From assembly GCA_040880065.1 (NCBI GenBank), contig JBBDJE010000007.1, forward strand, positions 1 to 50,077: 50,077 bases of DNA, in the 5' to 3' direction. Below the pieces are notes generated by a model, which ran no database searches, had not been told where the DNA came from, and worked only from the letters and a program-made list of their open reading frames with translations. Each line of letters opens with the position of its first letter. Position 1 is the stretch's first letter. Positions 1-8,927 of the stretch are shown here, piece by piece. Source of the stretch: Abyssibius sp040880065. GTDB taxonomy: Bacteria > Pseudomonadota > Alphaproteobacteria > Rhodobacterales > Rhodobacteraceae. The translations under genes and the position numbers were made by a program.

Positions 1-559
1 CCCGCTTCACCACCTCGCGCGGATAAACCGGCACATGGTCGACCGTGCCTTTGGCCTGCGGCTCGTCGGCCACCAACACGTTTTTCCGGTCTAAAAACAA
101 AATACGAAACTGTTCGGTTTCACGGTGCGCCATCGTGGTTTTGCAATAGTCCATCAGCGCCGCCCAACTGGTCAGGGCGTTTCGCCCCAACACACGCGCC
201 TGCCCAAGCCTATGCGCTGCGGCCTCGACGATTTTGAGTTCCTGCACCACGGCATCGCCCACGCCTTGCACCTGTGTCAGCCGTGCTGGCGGGGCCGAGA
301 TGACGCGGTTAAAGTCACCAAATTCGGCCAGCAACTGCTTGGCCAATGGTTTGACATCGCGGCGCGGAATGGCACGAAACAGAACCAGTTCAAGCAGCTC
401 GTAATCGGCCAGGGCGGCACCGCCTGCGGCCATGAACCGGGCGCGCAGGCGTTGGCGATGGTCGTGAAAATGCGGCACCGCCACCGGCTTGGCGGCTGGC
501 GATACATCAAAGCCGGGCAGGGGCGCTTCGGCAAATTCTGGTTTTAGCGGGCGCGACAT
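1..559 (-). CDS. radC: DNA repair protein RadC (JAB/MPN domain), 3' part beyond the window edge
   Basis: The reading frame runs from an ATG at 557-559 leftward to base 1 without a stop, so only the first ~186 residues are present. The N-terminal half has the RadC helix-hairpin-helix type region (HRQRLRARFMAAGG, then LLELVLFRAIPRRD and a VQGVGDA turn). Near the edge the segment FRILFLDRKNVLVADEPQ followed by GTVDHVPVYPREVVKR is the start of the RadC/JAB metalloprotease-like domain; the HxH...D metal motif lies off the window. RadC is named for DNA repair but its biochemical role is unsettled. It is next to map on the same strand. The family assignment is secure. Confidence 0.9.
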   Translation of the reverse strand, partial: MSRPLKPEFAEAPLPGFDVSPAAKPVAVPHFHDHRQRLRARFMAAGGAALADYELLELVLFRAIPRRDVKPLAKQLLAEFGDFNRVISAPPARLTQVQGVGDAVVQELKIVEAAAHRLGQARVLGRNALTSWAALMDYCKTTMAHRETEQFRILFLDRKNVLVADEPQAKGTVDHVPVYPREVVKR

Positions 560-604
560 GGAAAGACTGTCGCGCCTTTTGGTTAGCAAGACGTTAACGC
601 CGAC

Positions 605-1417
605 CTAGCCCCAGGTCGGATAGAACTTGCCAGCGGGCGACAGCGTAAATATTTCGCAACCGGTTTCGGTTACGCCGACCGAATGTTCAAACTGCGCCGA
701 CAGTGATTTGTCTTTGGTCACGGCGGTCCAGTCATCAGCCAGCACCTTGGTTTCGGGGCGGCCAAGGTTGATCATCGGCTCGATGGTGAAAAACATGCCC
801 GGCTCCAGCACGGGCCCGGTGCCCCAGCGCCCGTAATGCAGCACATTGGGGGGCGCATGAAACACGCGCCCGAGCCCGTGGCCGCAAAAATCGCGCACAA
901 CCGACATGCGCTGCCCTTCGGCATAGCGCTGGATGGCCGCGCCGATATCACCGAAAGTATTGCCGGGGCGAACCTGCTCGATTGCCTTCATCAGGCTTTC
1001 ATGGGTTACATCTATCAACCGTTCGGCCTTGCGGCTGAGCGTGCCGGCAGCATACATGCGGCTGGTATCGCCGAACCACCCGTTTAGAATGACGGTCACA
1101 TCAATATTCAGGATATCGCCGTCTTTCAGCCGTTTCTCGCTGGGAATGCCGTGGCAAACTACATGGTTGATCGAAATGCACGAGGCGTGCTGGTAGCCGC
1201 GATAGCCAATGGTGGCCGAGGTCGCGCCCGCGTCTTCAACATGGGTTTGAATGCGCTCATTCAACTCGGCTGTGGTCACGCCAGGTGCGACATATCTGGC
1301 GATCATATCCAGCACCTCTGCAGCAAGTTGGCCAGCCGCGCGCATGCCCGCAAAATCGGCGGGTTCATAGAGCTTGATGCCGTTCTTGGTAAGACGACCG
1401 GGGGTTAAACCTTCCAA
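605..1417 (-). CDS. map: Type I methionine aminopeptidase
   Basis: This cytosolic metallopeptidase removes the N-terminal methionine from nascent proteins. The five metal ligands are visible in order: Asp in LNIDVTV, Asp in FGDTSR, His in GHGLGRVFH, Glu in FFTIEPM and Glu in QFEHSVGV. I chose a TTG start at 1417 because an AGGA sits about nine bases upstream and it gives 270 residues, the usual family size. An in-frame ATG at 1591 would run back across the start of the divergent cinA-type gene and add about 58 residues that do not look like the family. The gene is followed by radC on the same strand. Confidence 0.93.
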   Translation of the reverse strand: MEGLTPGRLTKNGIKLYEPADFAGMRAAGQLAAEVLDMIARYVAPGVTTAELNERIQTHVEDAGATSATIGYRGYQHASCISINHVVCHGIPSEKRLKDGDILNIDVTVILNGWFGDTSRMYAAGTLSRKAERLIDVTHESLMKAIEQVRPGNTFGDIGAAIQRYAEGQRMSVVRDFCGHGLGRVFHAPPNVLHYGRWGTGPVLEPGMFFTIEPMINLGRPETKVLADDWTAVTKDKSLSAQFEHSVGVTETGCEIFTLSPAGKFYPTWG

Positions 1418-1514
1418 AGCGCATGTTCCTGTTTGTGTTTTTTCTGATATAGCAAGGAAGACGGCGGGTTTCAATTCATGCCGCCGTAACGTTGTTGACG
1501 CAAAGAGGCACAAA

Positions 1515-2234
1515 ATGACCAACCCAAGTGCTGCAATTTTGCTGATTGGCGATGAAATCCTGTCGGGACGCACGCAGGACAGCAACGGCAACTTTCTGGC
1601 CAGGGCGCTTTATGCCCATGGGATTGACCTGCGCGAAATTCGGGTAGTGGGGGATGTGGAAGCGACGATTGTCACAACGCTGAACGCGCTGCGAACAGCC
1701 TATGACCATGTGTTCACGTCGGGCGGCATCGGCCCCACACATGATGATATTACCGCCGATGCAGTGGCGGCTGCCTTTGACGTGGCGCTGATCGAGCGTG
1801 ATGATGCCGTGGCGGCCTTGGCGCGAAACTACAAGAACGGCGTGGCCGATCTGACACCCGCGCGCCGCCGCATGGCGCGGGTGCCCGAGGGTTCAAGCCT
1901 TATCCACAATCCGGTTTCCGGCGCGCCGGGTTTTACCATGGGCAATGTGCATGTTATGGCCGGGGTGCCAGCGGTGTTTCAGGCCATGGTTGATGGCTTG
2001 CTGCCCGGCCTTGCAGGCGGTGTGCCGCTGCTGTCGGAAAGTATGCGCATTCACCTGCCTGAAAGCCAGATCGCCACGCCACTGGCCGCAATTGCATCTG
2101 CCTTCCCCGACCTGAGTTTCGGGTCATATCCGTTTATTCGTGACGGAAAATTCGGGGCCGATATAGTGGTGCGCGGGGTTGATAAAGCACAAATTTCAGC
2201 CGCTCTGGAAAGGCTGCGCGAAATCATCTCTTAG
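1515..2234 (+). CDS. CinA-type MoaB/MogA-fold (molybdopterin-binding) domain protein
   Basis: About 239 residues forming a single MoCF-biosynthesis fold domain: LLIGDEILSGRTQDSN at the N-terminus and the GGIGPTHDDIT motif around residue 70. This is the N-terminal part of CinA-family proteins. The C-terminal PncC nicotinamide-mononucleotide deamidase domain is absent, as in many alphaproteobacterial stand-alone versions. Start at 1515 is supported by AAAGAGG about six bases upstream; it is divergent from map. Its substrate is not evident from sequence, so I do not give it a gene symbol. A pyrophosphatase role on nucleotide cofactors is possible by homology to CinA. Confidence 0.88.
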   Translation: MTNPSAAILLIGDEILSGRTQDSNGNFLARALYAHGIDLREIRVVGDVEATIVTTLNALRTAYDHVFTSGGIGPTHDDITADAVAAAFDVALIERDDAVAALARNYKNGVADLTPARRRMARVPEGSSLIHNPVSGAPGFTMGNVHVMAGVPAVFQAMVDGLLPGLAGGVPLLSESMRIHLPESQIATPLAAIASAFPDLSFGSYPFIRDGKFGADIVVRGVDKAQISAALERLREIIS

Positions 2235-2271
2235 GCTTGGCTTTAACAGCGGGCGACAATACTGTCCGCGC

Positions 2272-3669
2272 ATGTCGAGCTTGAACCATACTGGCGAATC
2301 AACTTTTGCCCCCGCGCTTAACAATAGCTGGCCTGCGCATATTCGCGCAACGCTGGCGCTTGGTCTGCCGCTGATCGGTGCGCAGCTTGCGCAAATGCTG
2401 ATGGGCGTGACAGATACGCTTATGCTCGGCTGGCTCAGCACCGAGGCGCTTGCGGCAACCGTGCTTGGCTCCAACATTTTGTTCGTGCTGATGATTACGG
2501 GCTTTGGCTTTGGCAGCGCAGTGGGTGCGCTCGCTGCAGGTGCCGAAGGCGCTGGCGATGTGCGCGCTGTGCGCCGCATGGTGCGCATGGGCATGTGGGT
2601 TTCGCTGGCCTATGCGGCGCTGGTGATGCCGATCATGTTTTTCACCAAGGAAATTCTCATCGCCATGGGGCAAGATGCGGCGCTTGCTGTCGTGGCCGAC
2701 GAATATCTGGCCATTGCGCGCTGGTCGCTGGTGCCCAACCTGCTGGTCATGGTGCTGCGAAGTTTCCTGTCGGTGTTATCGCGCGCCGGTGTTGTGCTGA
2801 TATTCACGCTTGGCGCTGCCGCGCTGAACGCAGTGCTGAACTATGCGCTGATTTTTGGCAATTGGGGCGCGCCTGCTTTGGGGGTTGAGGGCGCGGCCTG
2901 GGCGACGCTCGGCTCCTCCACATTGTCGCTGCTGTTGCTGATGGTTTATGTGATGCGCCACGCGGTTGTGCGCAAATACAAAGTTATGGTGCGCTTCTGG
3001 CGCGCCGACTGGCCCGCCTTCATGGAAGTTCTGGTGGTCGGTTGGCCCATCGGGCTAACCTTGCTGGCCGAGGTTGGGCTGTTTTCGTTTTCTGCCGTCA
3101 TGATGGGCTGGTTTGGTAAAATTCCCCTGGCCGCGCATGGCATCGCCCTTCAGCTTGCCTCGGTCAGTTTTATGATTCCGCTTGGCCTGTCGCAGGCGGC
3201 AACCGTGCGTATTGGCATAGCACGGGGCCGCAAGGACAAACTTGGCGTTCAACGTGCAGGGCAGGTTATTTTGCTGATGGGCGGGGGGATTTCACTGCTG
3301 GCTGCGGCGCTTTTCGTGATCATCCCTAAAACCCTTATCGGCCTGTTTCAGGATGCTGCCAACCCCGACACCGCCGCCGTGCTGGCTTACGGCGTGCCCT
3401 TGATGGCCGTGGCCGGGGCGTTTCAACTGGTTGATAGTATTCAGGTTATGGCTGCGGGTTTGCTGCGGGGGCTGAAAGACACGCGTGTGCCCATGTATTT
3501 CGCGATGATCTCGTATTGGATTATCGGCGTGCCCTGCGCCTATCTGCTGTCGCAATATACCGCGCTTGAGGGCGTGGGGGTTTGGCTGGGGCTGGCGACG
3601 GGGCTGACAGTGGCTTCGGTTCTGGGCCTGTGGCGCTATGGCATGCGTGAAAAGCTGGGGCTGGTCTAG
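2272..3669 (+). CDS. MATE family multidrug/toxin efflux transporter
   Basis: A polytopic membrane protein of 465 residues with about twelve hydrophobic segments and MATE signatures: an N-terminal half beginning LGLPLIGAQLAQMLMGVTDTLMLG, and an internal repeat in the second half beginning VGWPIGLTLLAEVGLF. These transporters export cationic drugs or metabolites using Na+ or H+ gradients; the substrate cannot be told here. ATG 2272 has no strong ribosome binding site. An upstream in-frame ATG at 2179 would overlap the previous gene by 56 bases and add non-family sequence. It is convergent with polA, with only three bases between the two stop codons. Confidence 0.9.
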   Translation: MSSLNHTGESTFAPALNNSWPAHIRATLALGLPLIGAQLAQMLMGVTDTLMLGWLSTEALAATVLGSNILFVLMITGFGFGSAVGALAAGAEGAGDVRAVRRMVRMGMWVSLAYAALVMPIMFFTKEILIAMGQDAALAVVADEYLAIARWSLVPNLLVMVLRSFLSVLSRAGVVLIFTLGAAALNAVLNYALIFGNWGAPALGVEGAAWATLGSSTLSLLLLMVYVMRHAVVRKYKVMVRFWRADWPAFMEVLVVGWPIGLTLLAEVGLFSFSAVMMGWFGKIPLAAHGIALQLASVSFMIPLGLSQAATVRIGIARGRKDKLGVQRAGQVILLMGGGISLLAAALFVIIPKTLIGLFQDAANPDTAAVLAYGVPLMAVAGAFQLVDSIQVMAAGLLRGLKDTRVPMYFAMISYWIIGVPCAYLLSQYTALEGVGVWLGLATGLTVASVLGLWRYGMREKLGLV

Positions 3670-3672
3670 CGG

Positions 3673-6495
3673 CTAATGCGCAACCGCCCAGTTCGGCCCT
3701 TGCCCTGAATCCACGGTCATTTTAACCGCAAGATCAACGGCGGGCAGGTTTGCGCCTTCCATCACGCGGCGTGCGGCGGCGATTGTGTCCTCAACTGCGC
3801 TTTGCTCAACCTCGAACAGCAATTCGTCATGCACCTGCAACAGCATTTTTGCCGGCAGCCCGGCGATGGCTTCGGGCATGCGGATCATCGCGCGGCGGAT
3901 GATATCGGCTGCCGTGCCCTGAATGGGTGCGTTGATCGCGGCACGTTTGGCAAAACCGGCTTGCGGGCCTTTGGCGCCAATTTCCGGTGTGTGGATCTTG
4001 CGGCCGAACAGGGTTTGCACATAGCCATGCGCTTTACCAAATGCGATTGTGGCGTCCATATACTCGCGAATGCCGGGGAAGCGTTCGAAATACATGTCGA
4101 TAAACGCCTGCGCCTCGGCGCGTGGAATGCGCAAATTCCGCGCAAGGCCAAAGCCTGATATGCCGTAGATAACACCAAAGTTGATGGCCTTGGCCCGACG
4201 GCGAATGGCCGGGTCCATGTTTTCAATCGGCACGCCGAACATCTGGCTGGCGGTCATGGCATGAATGTCATGACCATCGGCAAAGGCTTGGCGCAGGCTG
4301 TCAATTTCAGCGATATGCGCCAGAATGCGCAGCTCGATCTGGCTGTAATCAAGCGACACGAGCACATTGCCGGGTGCGGCGATAAAGGCTTCGCGAATGC
4401 GGCGGCCCTCTTCGGTGCGCACGGGAATGTTTTGCAGGTTCGGGTCGGTCGAAGCCAGCCGCCCGGTATTGGCCCCGGCGATGGAATAGCTGGTATGCAC
4501 GCGGCCCGTCTCAGTGTTGATATGGGTTTGCAGCGCGTCGGTATAGGTGCTTTTGAGCTTGGCCATTTGCCGCCAGTCCAGCACGCGGGCGGGCAATTCA
4601 TGGCCTTCGGCGGCAAGGTCTTCCAGCACATCGGCCCCGGTGGAATAGGCATCGGTCTTGCCTTTCTTGCCACCTAAAAGCCCCATCTGCTCGAACAGAA
4701 TCTCGCCAAGTTGCTTGGGGCTGGCCACGTTGAATTTACCACCGGCCAGGCCGTGGATCTCGTCTTCCAACTGCGCCATTTTCTGCGCGAAATTGTTCGA
4801 CATGCGGCTGAGATGGTCACGATCCACCAAAATCCCGTGCCGCTCCATCTGCGCCAGCACCGGCACAAGCGGGCGTTCCATGGTTTCATAAACCGTGGTC
4901 ACACCTGCCTGCACCAGCCGCGGTTTGAAGGTTTTCCACAGCCGCAGGGTAATATCGGCATCTTCCGCAGCATAAGGTGCCGCATCGGCAATGGGCACCT
5001 GATCGAAGCTTTTGGCCGCTTTGCCGGTGCCGAGCAGCGATTTGATGGGGATGGGCCGATGGCTCAAATACCGGTCGCTCAGCGCATCCAAGCCATGATT
5101 GTGCAGGCCCGCATGCAGCGCATAGGAAAGCAGCATCGTGTCGTCAATCGGGGCTATATTTACGCCATAGCGTGCCATGATCTTCAGGTCATATTTGATG
5201 TTCTGGCCAATTTTCAAAATGCTCGGGTCTTCCAGCATGGGCTTGATCTGTGCCAGTGCGTCATTGAGCGGCATCTGCCCTTCGGCCATGGTTGAAGCGC
5301 CCAGCAAATCGCCCTCGCCTTCGCGGTGGGCCAATGGAATGTAGCAGGCCTCGCCCGGCTCTACAGCCAGTGAAATGCCGACCAGATCGGCGACCATTTC
5401 ATCAAGCCCCGTGGTTTCGGTATCAAAGGCGACAAACCCGCGGCGATAGGCAGCGTCGATCCATTTTTGCAAGGCGGCGGCATTACCCACGGTTTCATAG
5501 CTGTTGGCAACAATCGGGGTTGCGCCGGCCATAGGATCGGTGCCGCTGGCTGCCGTGTCGGGGCCGGGTTTGGCAGCGCCGGGCTTGGCAACTATGGTTG
5601 GCGGCTCGACCTTGAGCTTGGCGGCCATGCGTTCGGCCAAAGTGCGAAATTCCATTTCGGCCATAAAGGCCAGAACCTCGTCTGGCACCGGGTCTTTCAC
5701 GTCAAAATCGTCCAGCGTTTCAACGGTGGTGATGTCCTGCTTCAGTGTCACCAGTTCGCGGCTCATCCGGATCTGGTCAGCATTGTCGATCAGGCTTTCG
5801 CGGCGTTTTGGTTGCTTGATCTCGCTTGCGCGCGCCAGCAGGCTATCAAGGTCGCCATATTCCTGAATAAGCAGCGCGGCGGTCTTGATGCCGATGCCGG
5901 GCGCGCCGGGAATGTTATCCACGCTATCGCCCGCAAGGCTTTGCACATCTATCACCCGGGCCGGGTCAACGCCGAATTTGTCAAACACCTCATCGGGGCC
6001 AATACGCTTGTTTTTCATCGGGTCCAGCATTTCGACGCCGCCGCCGACAAGCTGCATCAGGTCTTTGTCGGATGACACGATGGTTACACGCCCGCCCGCT
6101 TCGCGCGCCTGACGGGCATAGGTGGCGATAAGGTCATCAGCCTCAAACCCCTCAAGCTCGATGCAGGGAAGGTTGAAGGCGCGGGTGGCTTGGCGGATCA
6201 GCCCAAATTGCGGCTTCAGGTCTTCGGGTGCAGGGGGGCGCTGGGCCTTGTACTGATCGTAAATCGTGTTGCGAAATGTCGTGCCGGAATGATCGAAAAT
6301 AACCGCAACATGCGTGGGCGCATCGGGGCCCTTGGCGTCTTCCACCAGCTTGTAGATCATGTTGCAATAGCCCGACACCGCGCCGACCGGCAAACCGTCA
6401 GAGGCGCGGGTCAGCGGGGGCAGGGCGTGATAGGCACGAAAAATATAGGCCGAGCCGTCGATCAGATGCAGATGATGGCCCTTGCCAAACGCCAT
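3673..6495 (-). CDS. polA: DNA polymerase I
   Basis: 940 residues with all three activities. The 5'-3' exonuclease occupies roughly 1-300 (LHLIDGSAYIFRAYHALP at the start). The 3'-5' proofreading domain is intact: DTETTG near 355, NIKYD near 435 and YAAEDAD near 510 are the Exo I, II and III motifs. The polymerase domain has motif A DYSQIELR near 715, the O-helix RRRAKAINFGVIYG near 770, and motif C VHDELLFE near 888. It fills gaps after Okazaki-fragment primer removal and in excision repair. Its ATG is one base after the stop of a small zinc-finger gene (TGATATG junction), so the two are probably translated together. Confidence 0.98.
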   Translation of the reverse strand: MAFGKGHHLHLIDGSAYIFRAYHALPPLTRASDGLPVGAVSGYCNMIYKLVEDAKGPDAPTHVAVIFDHSGTTFRNTIYDQYKAQRPPAPEDLKPQFGLIRQATRAFNLPCIELEGFEADDLIATYARQAREAGGRVTIVSSDKDLMQLVGGGVEMLDPMKNKRIGPDEVFDKFGVDPARVIDVQSLAGDSVDNIPGAPGIGIKTAALLIQEYGDLDSLLARASEIKQPKRRESLIDNADQIRMSRELVTLKQDITTVETLDDFDVKDPVPDEVLAFMAEMEFRTLAERMAAKLKVEPPTIVAKPGAAKPGPDTAASGTDPMAGATPIVANSYETVGNAAALQKWIDAAYRRGFVAFDTETTGLDEMVADLVGISLAVEPGEACYIPLAHREGEGDLLGASTMAEGQMPLNDALAQIKPMLEDPSILKIGQNIKYDLKIMARYGVNIAPIDDTMLLSYALHAGLHNHGLDALSDRYLSHRPIPIKSLLGTGKAAKSFDQVPIADAAPYAAEDADITLRLWKTFKPRLVQAGVTTVYETMERPLVPVLAQMERHGILVDRDHLSRMSNNFAQKMAQLEDEIHGLAGGKFNVASPKQLGEILFEQMGLLGGKKGKTDAYSTGADVLEDLAAEGHELPARVLDWRQMAKLKSTYTDALQTHINTETGRVHTSYSIAGANTGRLASTDPNLQNIPVRTEEGRRIREAFIAAPGNVLVSLDYSQIELRILAHIAEIDSLRQAFADGHDIHAMTASQMFGVPIENMDPAIRRRAKAINFGVIYGISGFGLARNLRIPRAEAQAFIDMYFERFPGIREYMDATIAFGKAHGYVQTLFGRKIHTPEIGAKGPQAGFAKRAAINAPIQGTAADIIRRAMIRMPEAIAGLPAKMLLQVHDELLFEVEQSAVEDTIAAARRVMEGANLPAVDLAVKMTVDSGQGPNWAVAH

Positions 6496-6496
6496 A

Positions 6497-6673
6497 TCAA
6501 TGATGCCCGCCCGCGCCCGGCTTCAGCACGAAGCGTTTGTCGCAATAGCCGCAATCCACATAGCCTTTATCGGCCGGAATGGTCAGCCAAACCCGCGGAT
6601 GACCACCTTCACCGCCATCACAGAAGATGCGGGTTTTGGTAACTTCTTCAATTTCGGGGGCGTCTTGGGTCAT
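6497..6673 (-). CDS. Small CHCC-type zinc-finger protein upstream of polA
   Basis: A 58-residue protein (MTQDAPEIEEVTK at the N-terminus) with a C-H-C-C zinc ligand pattern: Cys in RIFCDGG, His in GGHPRVW, then CGYC. This matches the zf-CHCC family, whose eukaryotic relative is the complex I accessory subunit NDUFS6. It ends with GAGGHH. Its stop codon lies one base before the polA ATG, so the two share an mRNA. The family's role in bacteria is not established; a link to complex I assembly is known only for the mitochondrial homologue. Confidence 0.9.
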   Translation of the reverse strand: MTQDAPEIEEVTKTRIFCDGGEGGHPRVWLTIPADKGYVDCGYCDKRFVLKPGAGGHH

Positions 6674-6731
6674 ATCGAAAACTCCGTCAGAATGCTGGCT
6701 TAGAATAGCGGGTTTGGCGCGGGCGGCAAGC

Positions 6732-6784
6732 TAGAGCAAATTGCAACAAAAGCGGGAACCAATTTTGTGCTTTGGAACATGCGT
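6732..6784. repeat. Dispersed imperfect-palindromic repeat, copy 1
   Basis: An intergenic element starting tagagcaaattgcaac, with a core aaaagcgggaaccaatttt and ending aacatgcg. It aligns base for base with the element at 19912-19966 (about 80% identity). The ends (AGAGC..., ...GCG) and the AAAA/TTTT core are imperfectly complementary, so it can fold. The core resembles the abundant gtgggaaccggtttt palindromic repeats of alphaproteobacterial intergenic regions. It lies between the HIT gene end and the zinc-finger gene start. Confidence 0.7.
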
Positions 6785-6794
6785 TGGCAAGATG

Positions 6795-7175
6795 TCAGGC
6801 AGCAGGTAACATGCGGCCAAGCACACGCCCGCCCAGAATATGCACATGCAGATGCGGCACGTCCTGCACGCCTGCCTCGCCGGTATTGGCAACAAGCCGA
6901 TAGCCGAGCCCGCCATCGCCGGGGGCAGCATTGAGCTGGGCAATCACCGCGCCAATTGCGCGGTTGAAGCCGATAATTTCGGCATCGGATGCATTGCTGG
7001 TAAAATCGTCAAAGTTCACGTAAGCGCCTTTGGGAATGACCAGCACATGGTGCGGGGCTTGCGGGGCGATATCGTTGAAGGCCAGCGCATGTTCGGTTTC
7101 CAGCACCTTGGCGCAGGGAATTTCACCACGCAGGATGCGGGCAAAAATATTGGTATCATCGTAAGAATAGGCCAT
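6795..7175 (-). CDS. HIT (histidine triad) family nucleotide hydrolase
   Basis: 126 residues, the usual size of the Hint branch. It begins NIFARILRGEIPC and has the histidine-triad motif HLHVHIL at residues 108-114, whose central His is the nucleophile for nucleoside phosphoramidate or AMP-ester hydrolysis. ATG 7175 is preceded by AAGGGGGG, an excellent ribosome binding site; a longer frame from 7208 would start inside the kinase gene. It follows the PfkB kinase on the same strand by 10 bases. The exact substrate is unknown. Confidence 0.93.
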   Translation of the reverse strand: MAYSYDDTNIFARILRGEIPCAKVLETEHALAFNDIAPQAPHHVLVIPKGAYVNFDDFTSNASDAEIIGFNRAIGAVIAQLNAAPGDGGLGYRLVANTGEAGVQDVPHLHVHILGGRVLGRMLPAA

Positions 7176-7185
7176 GTTGCCCCCC

Positions 7186-8178
7186 TTAAAGTAAACCTTG
7201 CGCGCCAAACAGCGCTTTCAAATCTGCCTCGGGCCGCGCCCCGATATGGCTGATAACCTCGCCCGCCGCATGGTTTCCCATTGCCAGACAGGTTTGCGCA
7301 TCGCGCCCTGAGACGACGCCAAACAAAAAGCCCGCGGCAAACAAATCACCCGCGCCGGTCACATCAACCACGGCGGCGGCGGTTGCCGGATCGTGATAGT
7401 CTTGCCCGCCCATCACCGCATGCGCGCCTTTGGCACCTACGGTGCAGGCCAGCATAGGCACATCATGGCGCGCTTGGGCAAGCACAGCGTCAAGACTGTC
7501 GGATTCGTAAAGCGCCATAAGCTCGTGCTCGTTGCAAAACAGCAGGTCTACATGGTCATGAATAAGCGTGCGGAACGCATCGCGGTGGCGGTTCACGCAA
7601 AACGGGTCGGACAATGTTACCGAAACCTTGCCGCCTGCGCCTTTGCACGCGGCAATGGCCTTGGCAAAGGCAGCCTGGCTGTCAGGCCCGTCAAAACGGT
7701 AGCCTTCCAGATAGAGCCATTCTGCCTGCGCCATTTGAGCTGCGTCGATATCATCGGGTGACAGAAATTCGGACACACCCAGATAGGTGCTCATCGAACG
7801 CTCGCCATCGGGCGAGACCAACACCATGCAGCGGCCGGTTTCAGCCTTGTGGCTTGCCGGTGCCAACGGGGTTTCATAGCCAGCACCTTGCGCGCGCAAA
7901 TCATGGGCGAAAATCGCGCCAAGCTGGTCATCCTTGACCTTGCCGATATAGGCCGTGCGCGCGCCAAGTGCGGCAAGCCCGGCTATGGTATTGGCGGCAG
8001 ACCCCCCCGAAACTTCGCGCGCCGGGCCCATCTGGCCATAAAGTTCGGTGGCACGGGCCGTATCAATCAGGGTCATAATGCCCTTCTCAACGCTGTTTTC
8101 GGCAAGAAACGCATCATCCACGCGGGCCAGCACATCGACCATTGCGTTGCCAATGCCGACAACCTGATATTTCTTCAT
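7186..8178 (-). CDS. PfkB/ribokinase-family carbohydrate or nucleoside kinase (adenosine-kinase-like)
   Basis: 330 residues with both PfkB signatures: GGSAANTIAGLAALG near residue 58 for substrate binding, and DVTGAGDLFAAGFLFG near 270 with the catalytic Asp. Length and the early GIGNAMVDVLA segment fit the adenosine kinase-like branch common in Rhodobacteraceae, but ribokinase or another sugar kinase cannot be excluded from sequence. Its ATG overlaps the stop of nth by four bases (ATGA), which implies translational coupling. Confidence 0.9.
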   Translation of the reverse strand: MKKYQVVGIGNAMVDVLARVDDAFLAENSVEKGIMTLIDTARATELYGQMGPAREVSGGSAANTIAGLAALGARTAYIGKVKDDQLGAIFAHDLRAQGAGYETPLAPASHKAETGRCMVLVSPDGERSMSTYLGVSEFLSPDDIDAAQMAQAEWLYLEGYRFDGPDSQAAFAKAIAACKGAGGKVSVTLSDPFCVNRHRDAFRTLIHDHVDLLFCNEHELMALYESDSLDAVLAQARHDVPMLACTVGAKGAHAVMGGQDYHDPATAAAVVDVTGAGDLFAAGFLFGVVSGRDAQTCLAMGNHAAGEVISHIGARPEADLKALFGAQGLL

Positions 8179-8819
8179 CGTATTTTATCCTCGGATTGGC
8201 ATAGATCGGCGATGATACAGGCTCCGCAAGCGGGTTTGCGGGCCTTGCAAATATAGCGCCCATGCAAAATGAGCCAGTGATGCGCGTGGCGTTGATATTG
8301 CACCGGCACGTTATCTTCTATTGCGCGTTCCACCGCAACCACGTCGCGCCCCGCCGCCAGCCCCGTGCGGTTGCCAACGCGGAAAATATGCGTATCGACC
8401 GCCTGCGCCGGATGGGCATAGACCATGTTCAGCAGCACATTGGCAGTTTTGCGCCCCACACCCGGCAGCGATTGAAGCGCCGCGCGCGAACTGGGGACCA
8501 CGCCGCCAAAATCCTCGACCAGTATCCGGCTGAGTTTGATGACGTTTTTAGCCTTCTGGCGAAACAGGCCAATGGTTTTGATATGGCCGATCAGCGCGTC
8601 TTCACCCAGATCGAGCATTTTTTGTGGCGTGTCTACCGCTTTGAACAGGGCAGCGGTGGCCTTGTTTACGCCAATATCGGTGGATTGGGCGGACAGCGCG
8701 ATGGCAACCAGAAGCGTGAAGTCATTTACATGCGCAAGCTCGCCCTTCGGGGAAGGCTCGGCGGCCGCAAAGCGGGTAAAAATCTCTGATATGTCGTGAT
8801 AGCCAAGCTGCGCGGTCAT
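8175..8819 (-). CDS. nth: Endonuclease III
   Basis: A 214-residue base-excision-repair DNA glycosylase/AP lyase for oxidised pyrimidines. The helix-hairpin-helix LPGVGRKTANVLLN carries the catalytic Lys, and AVDTHIFRVGNR supplies the catalytic Asp. The C-terminus has the [4Fe-4S] ligand pattern C-x6-C-x2-C-x5-C (CKARKPACGACIIADLC). I chose ATG 8819 because AGTGAG lies just upstream and the length is typical; ATG 8834 is a close alternative without a ribosome binding site. The stop overlaps the kinase start by four bases. Confidence 0.96.
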   Translation of the reverse strand: MTAQLGYHDISEIFTRFAAAEPSPKGELAHVNDFTLLVAIALSAQSTDIGVNKATAALFKAVDTPQKMLDLGEDALIGHIKTIGLFRQKAKNVIKLSRILVEDFGGVVPSSRAALQSLPGVGRKTANVLLNMVYAHPAQAVDTHIFRVGNRTGLAAGRDVVAVERAIEDNVPVQYQRHAHHWLILHGRYICKARKPACGACIIADLCQSEDKIR

Positions 8820-8927
8820 GTGCTCACTTGGCATGGTATCGGCCAGAATTTCAAGCCTTGGATTGCGCATAATTCGGGTGGCGAAGGGCTGGGTGTGCGG
8901 GCCATACTGCACAAAAGGAAAGCCGAT

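Noticed and set aside
1418..1591. Longer map reading frame from ATG 1591
   Set aside because: It would overlap the start of the divergent cinA-type gene and add sequence unlike methionine aminopeptidases; TTG 1417 has a better ribosome binding site.
5467..6075. Long plus-strand open frame opposite polA
   Set aside because: It is antisense to the conserved exonuclease region of polA, shows no family motifs and has no ribosome binding site.
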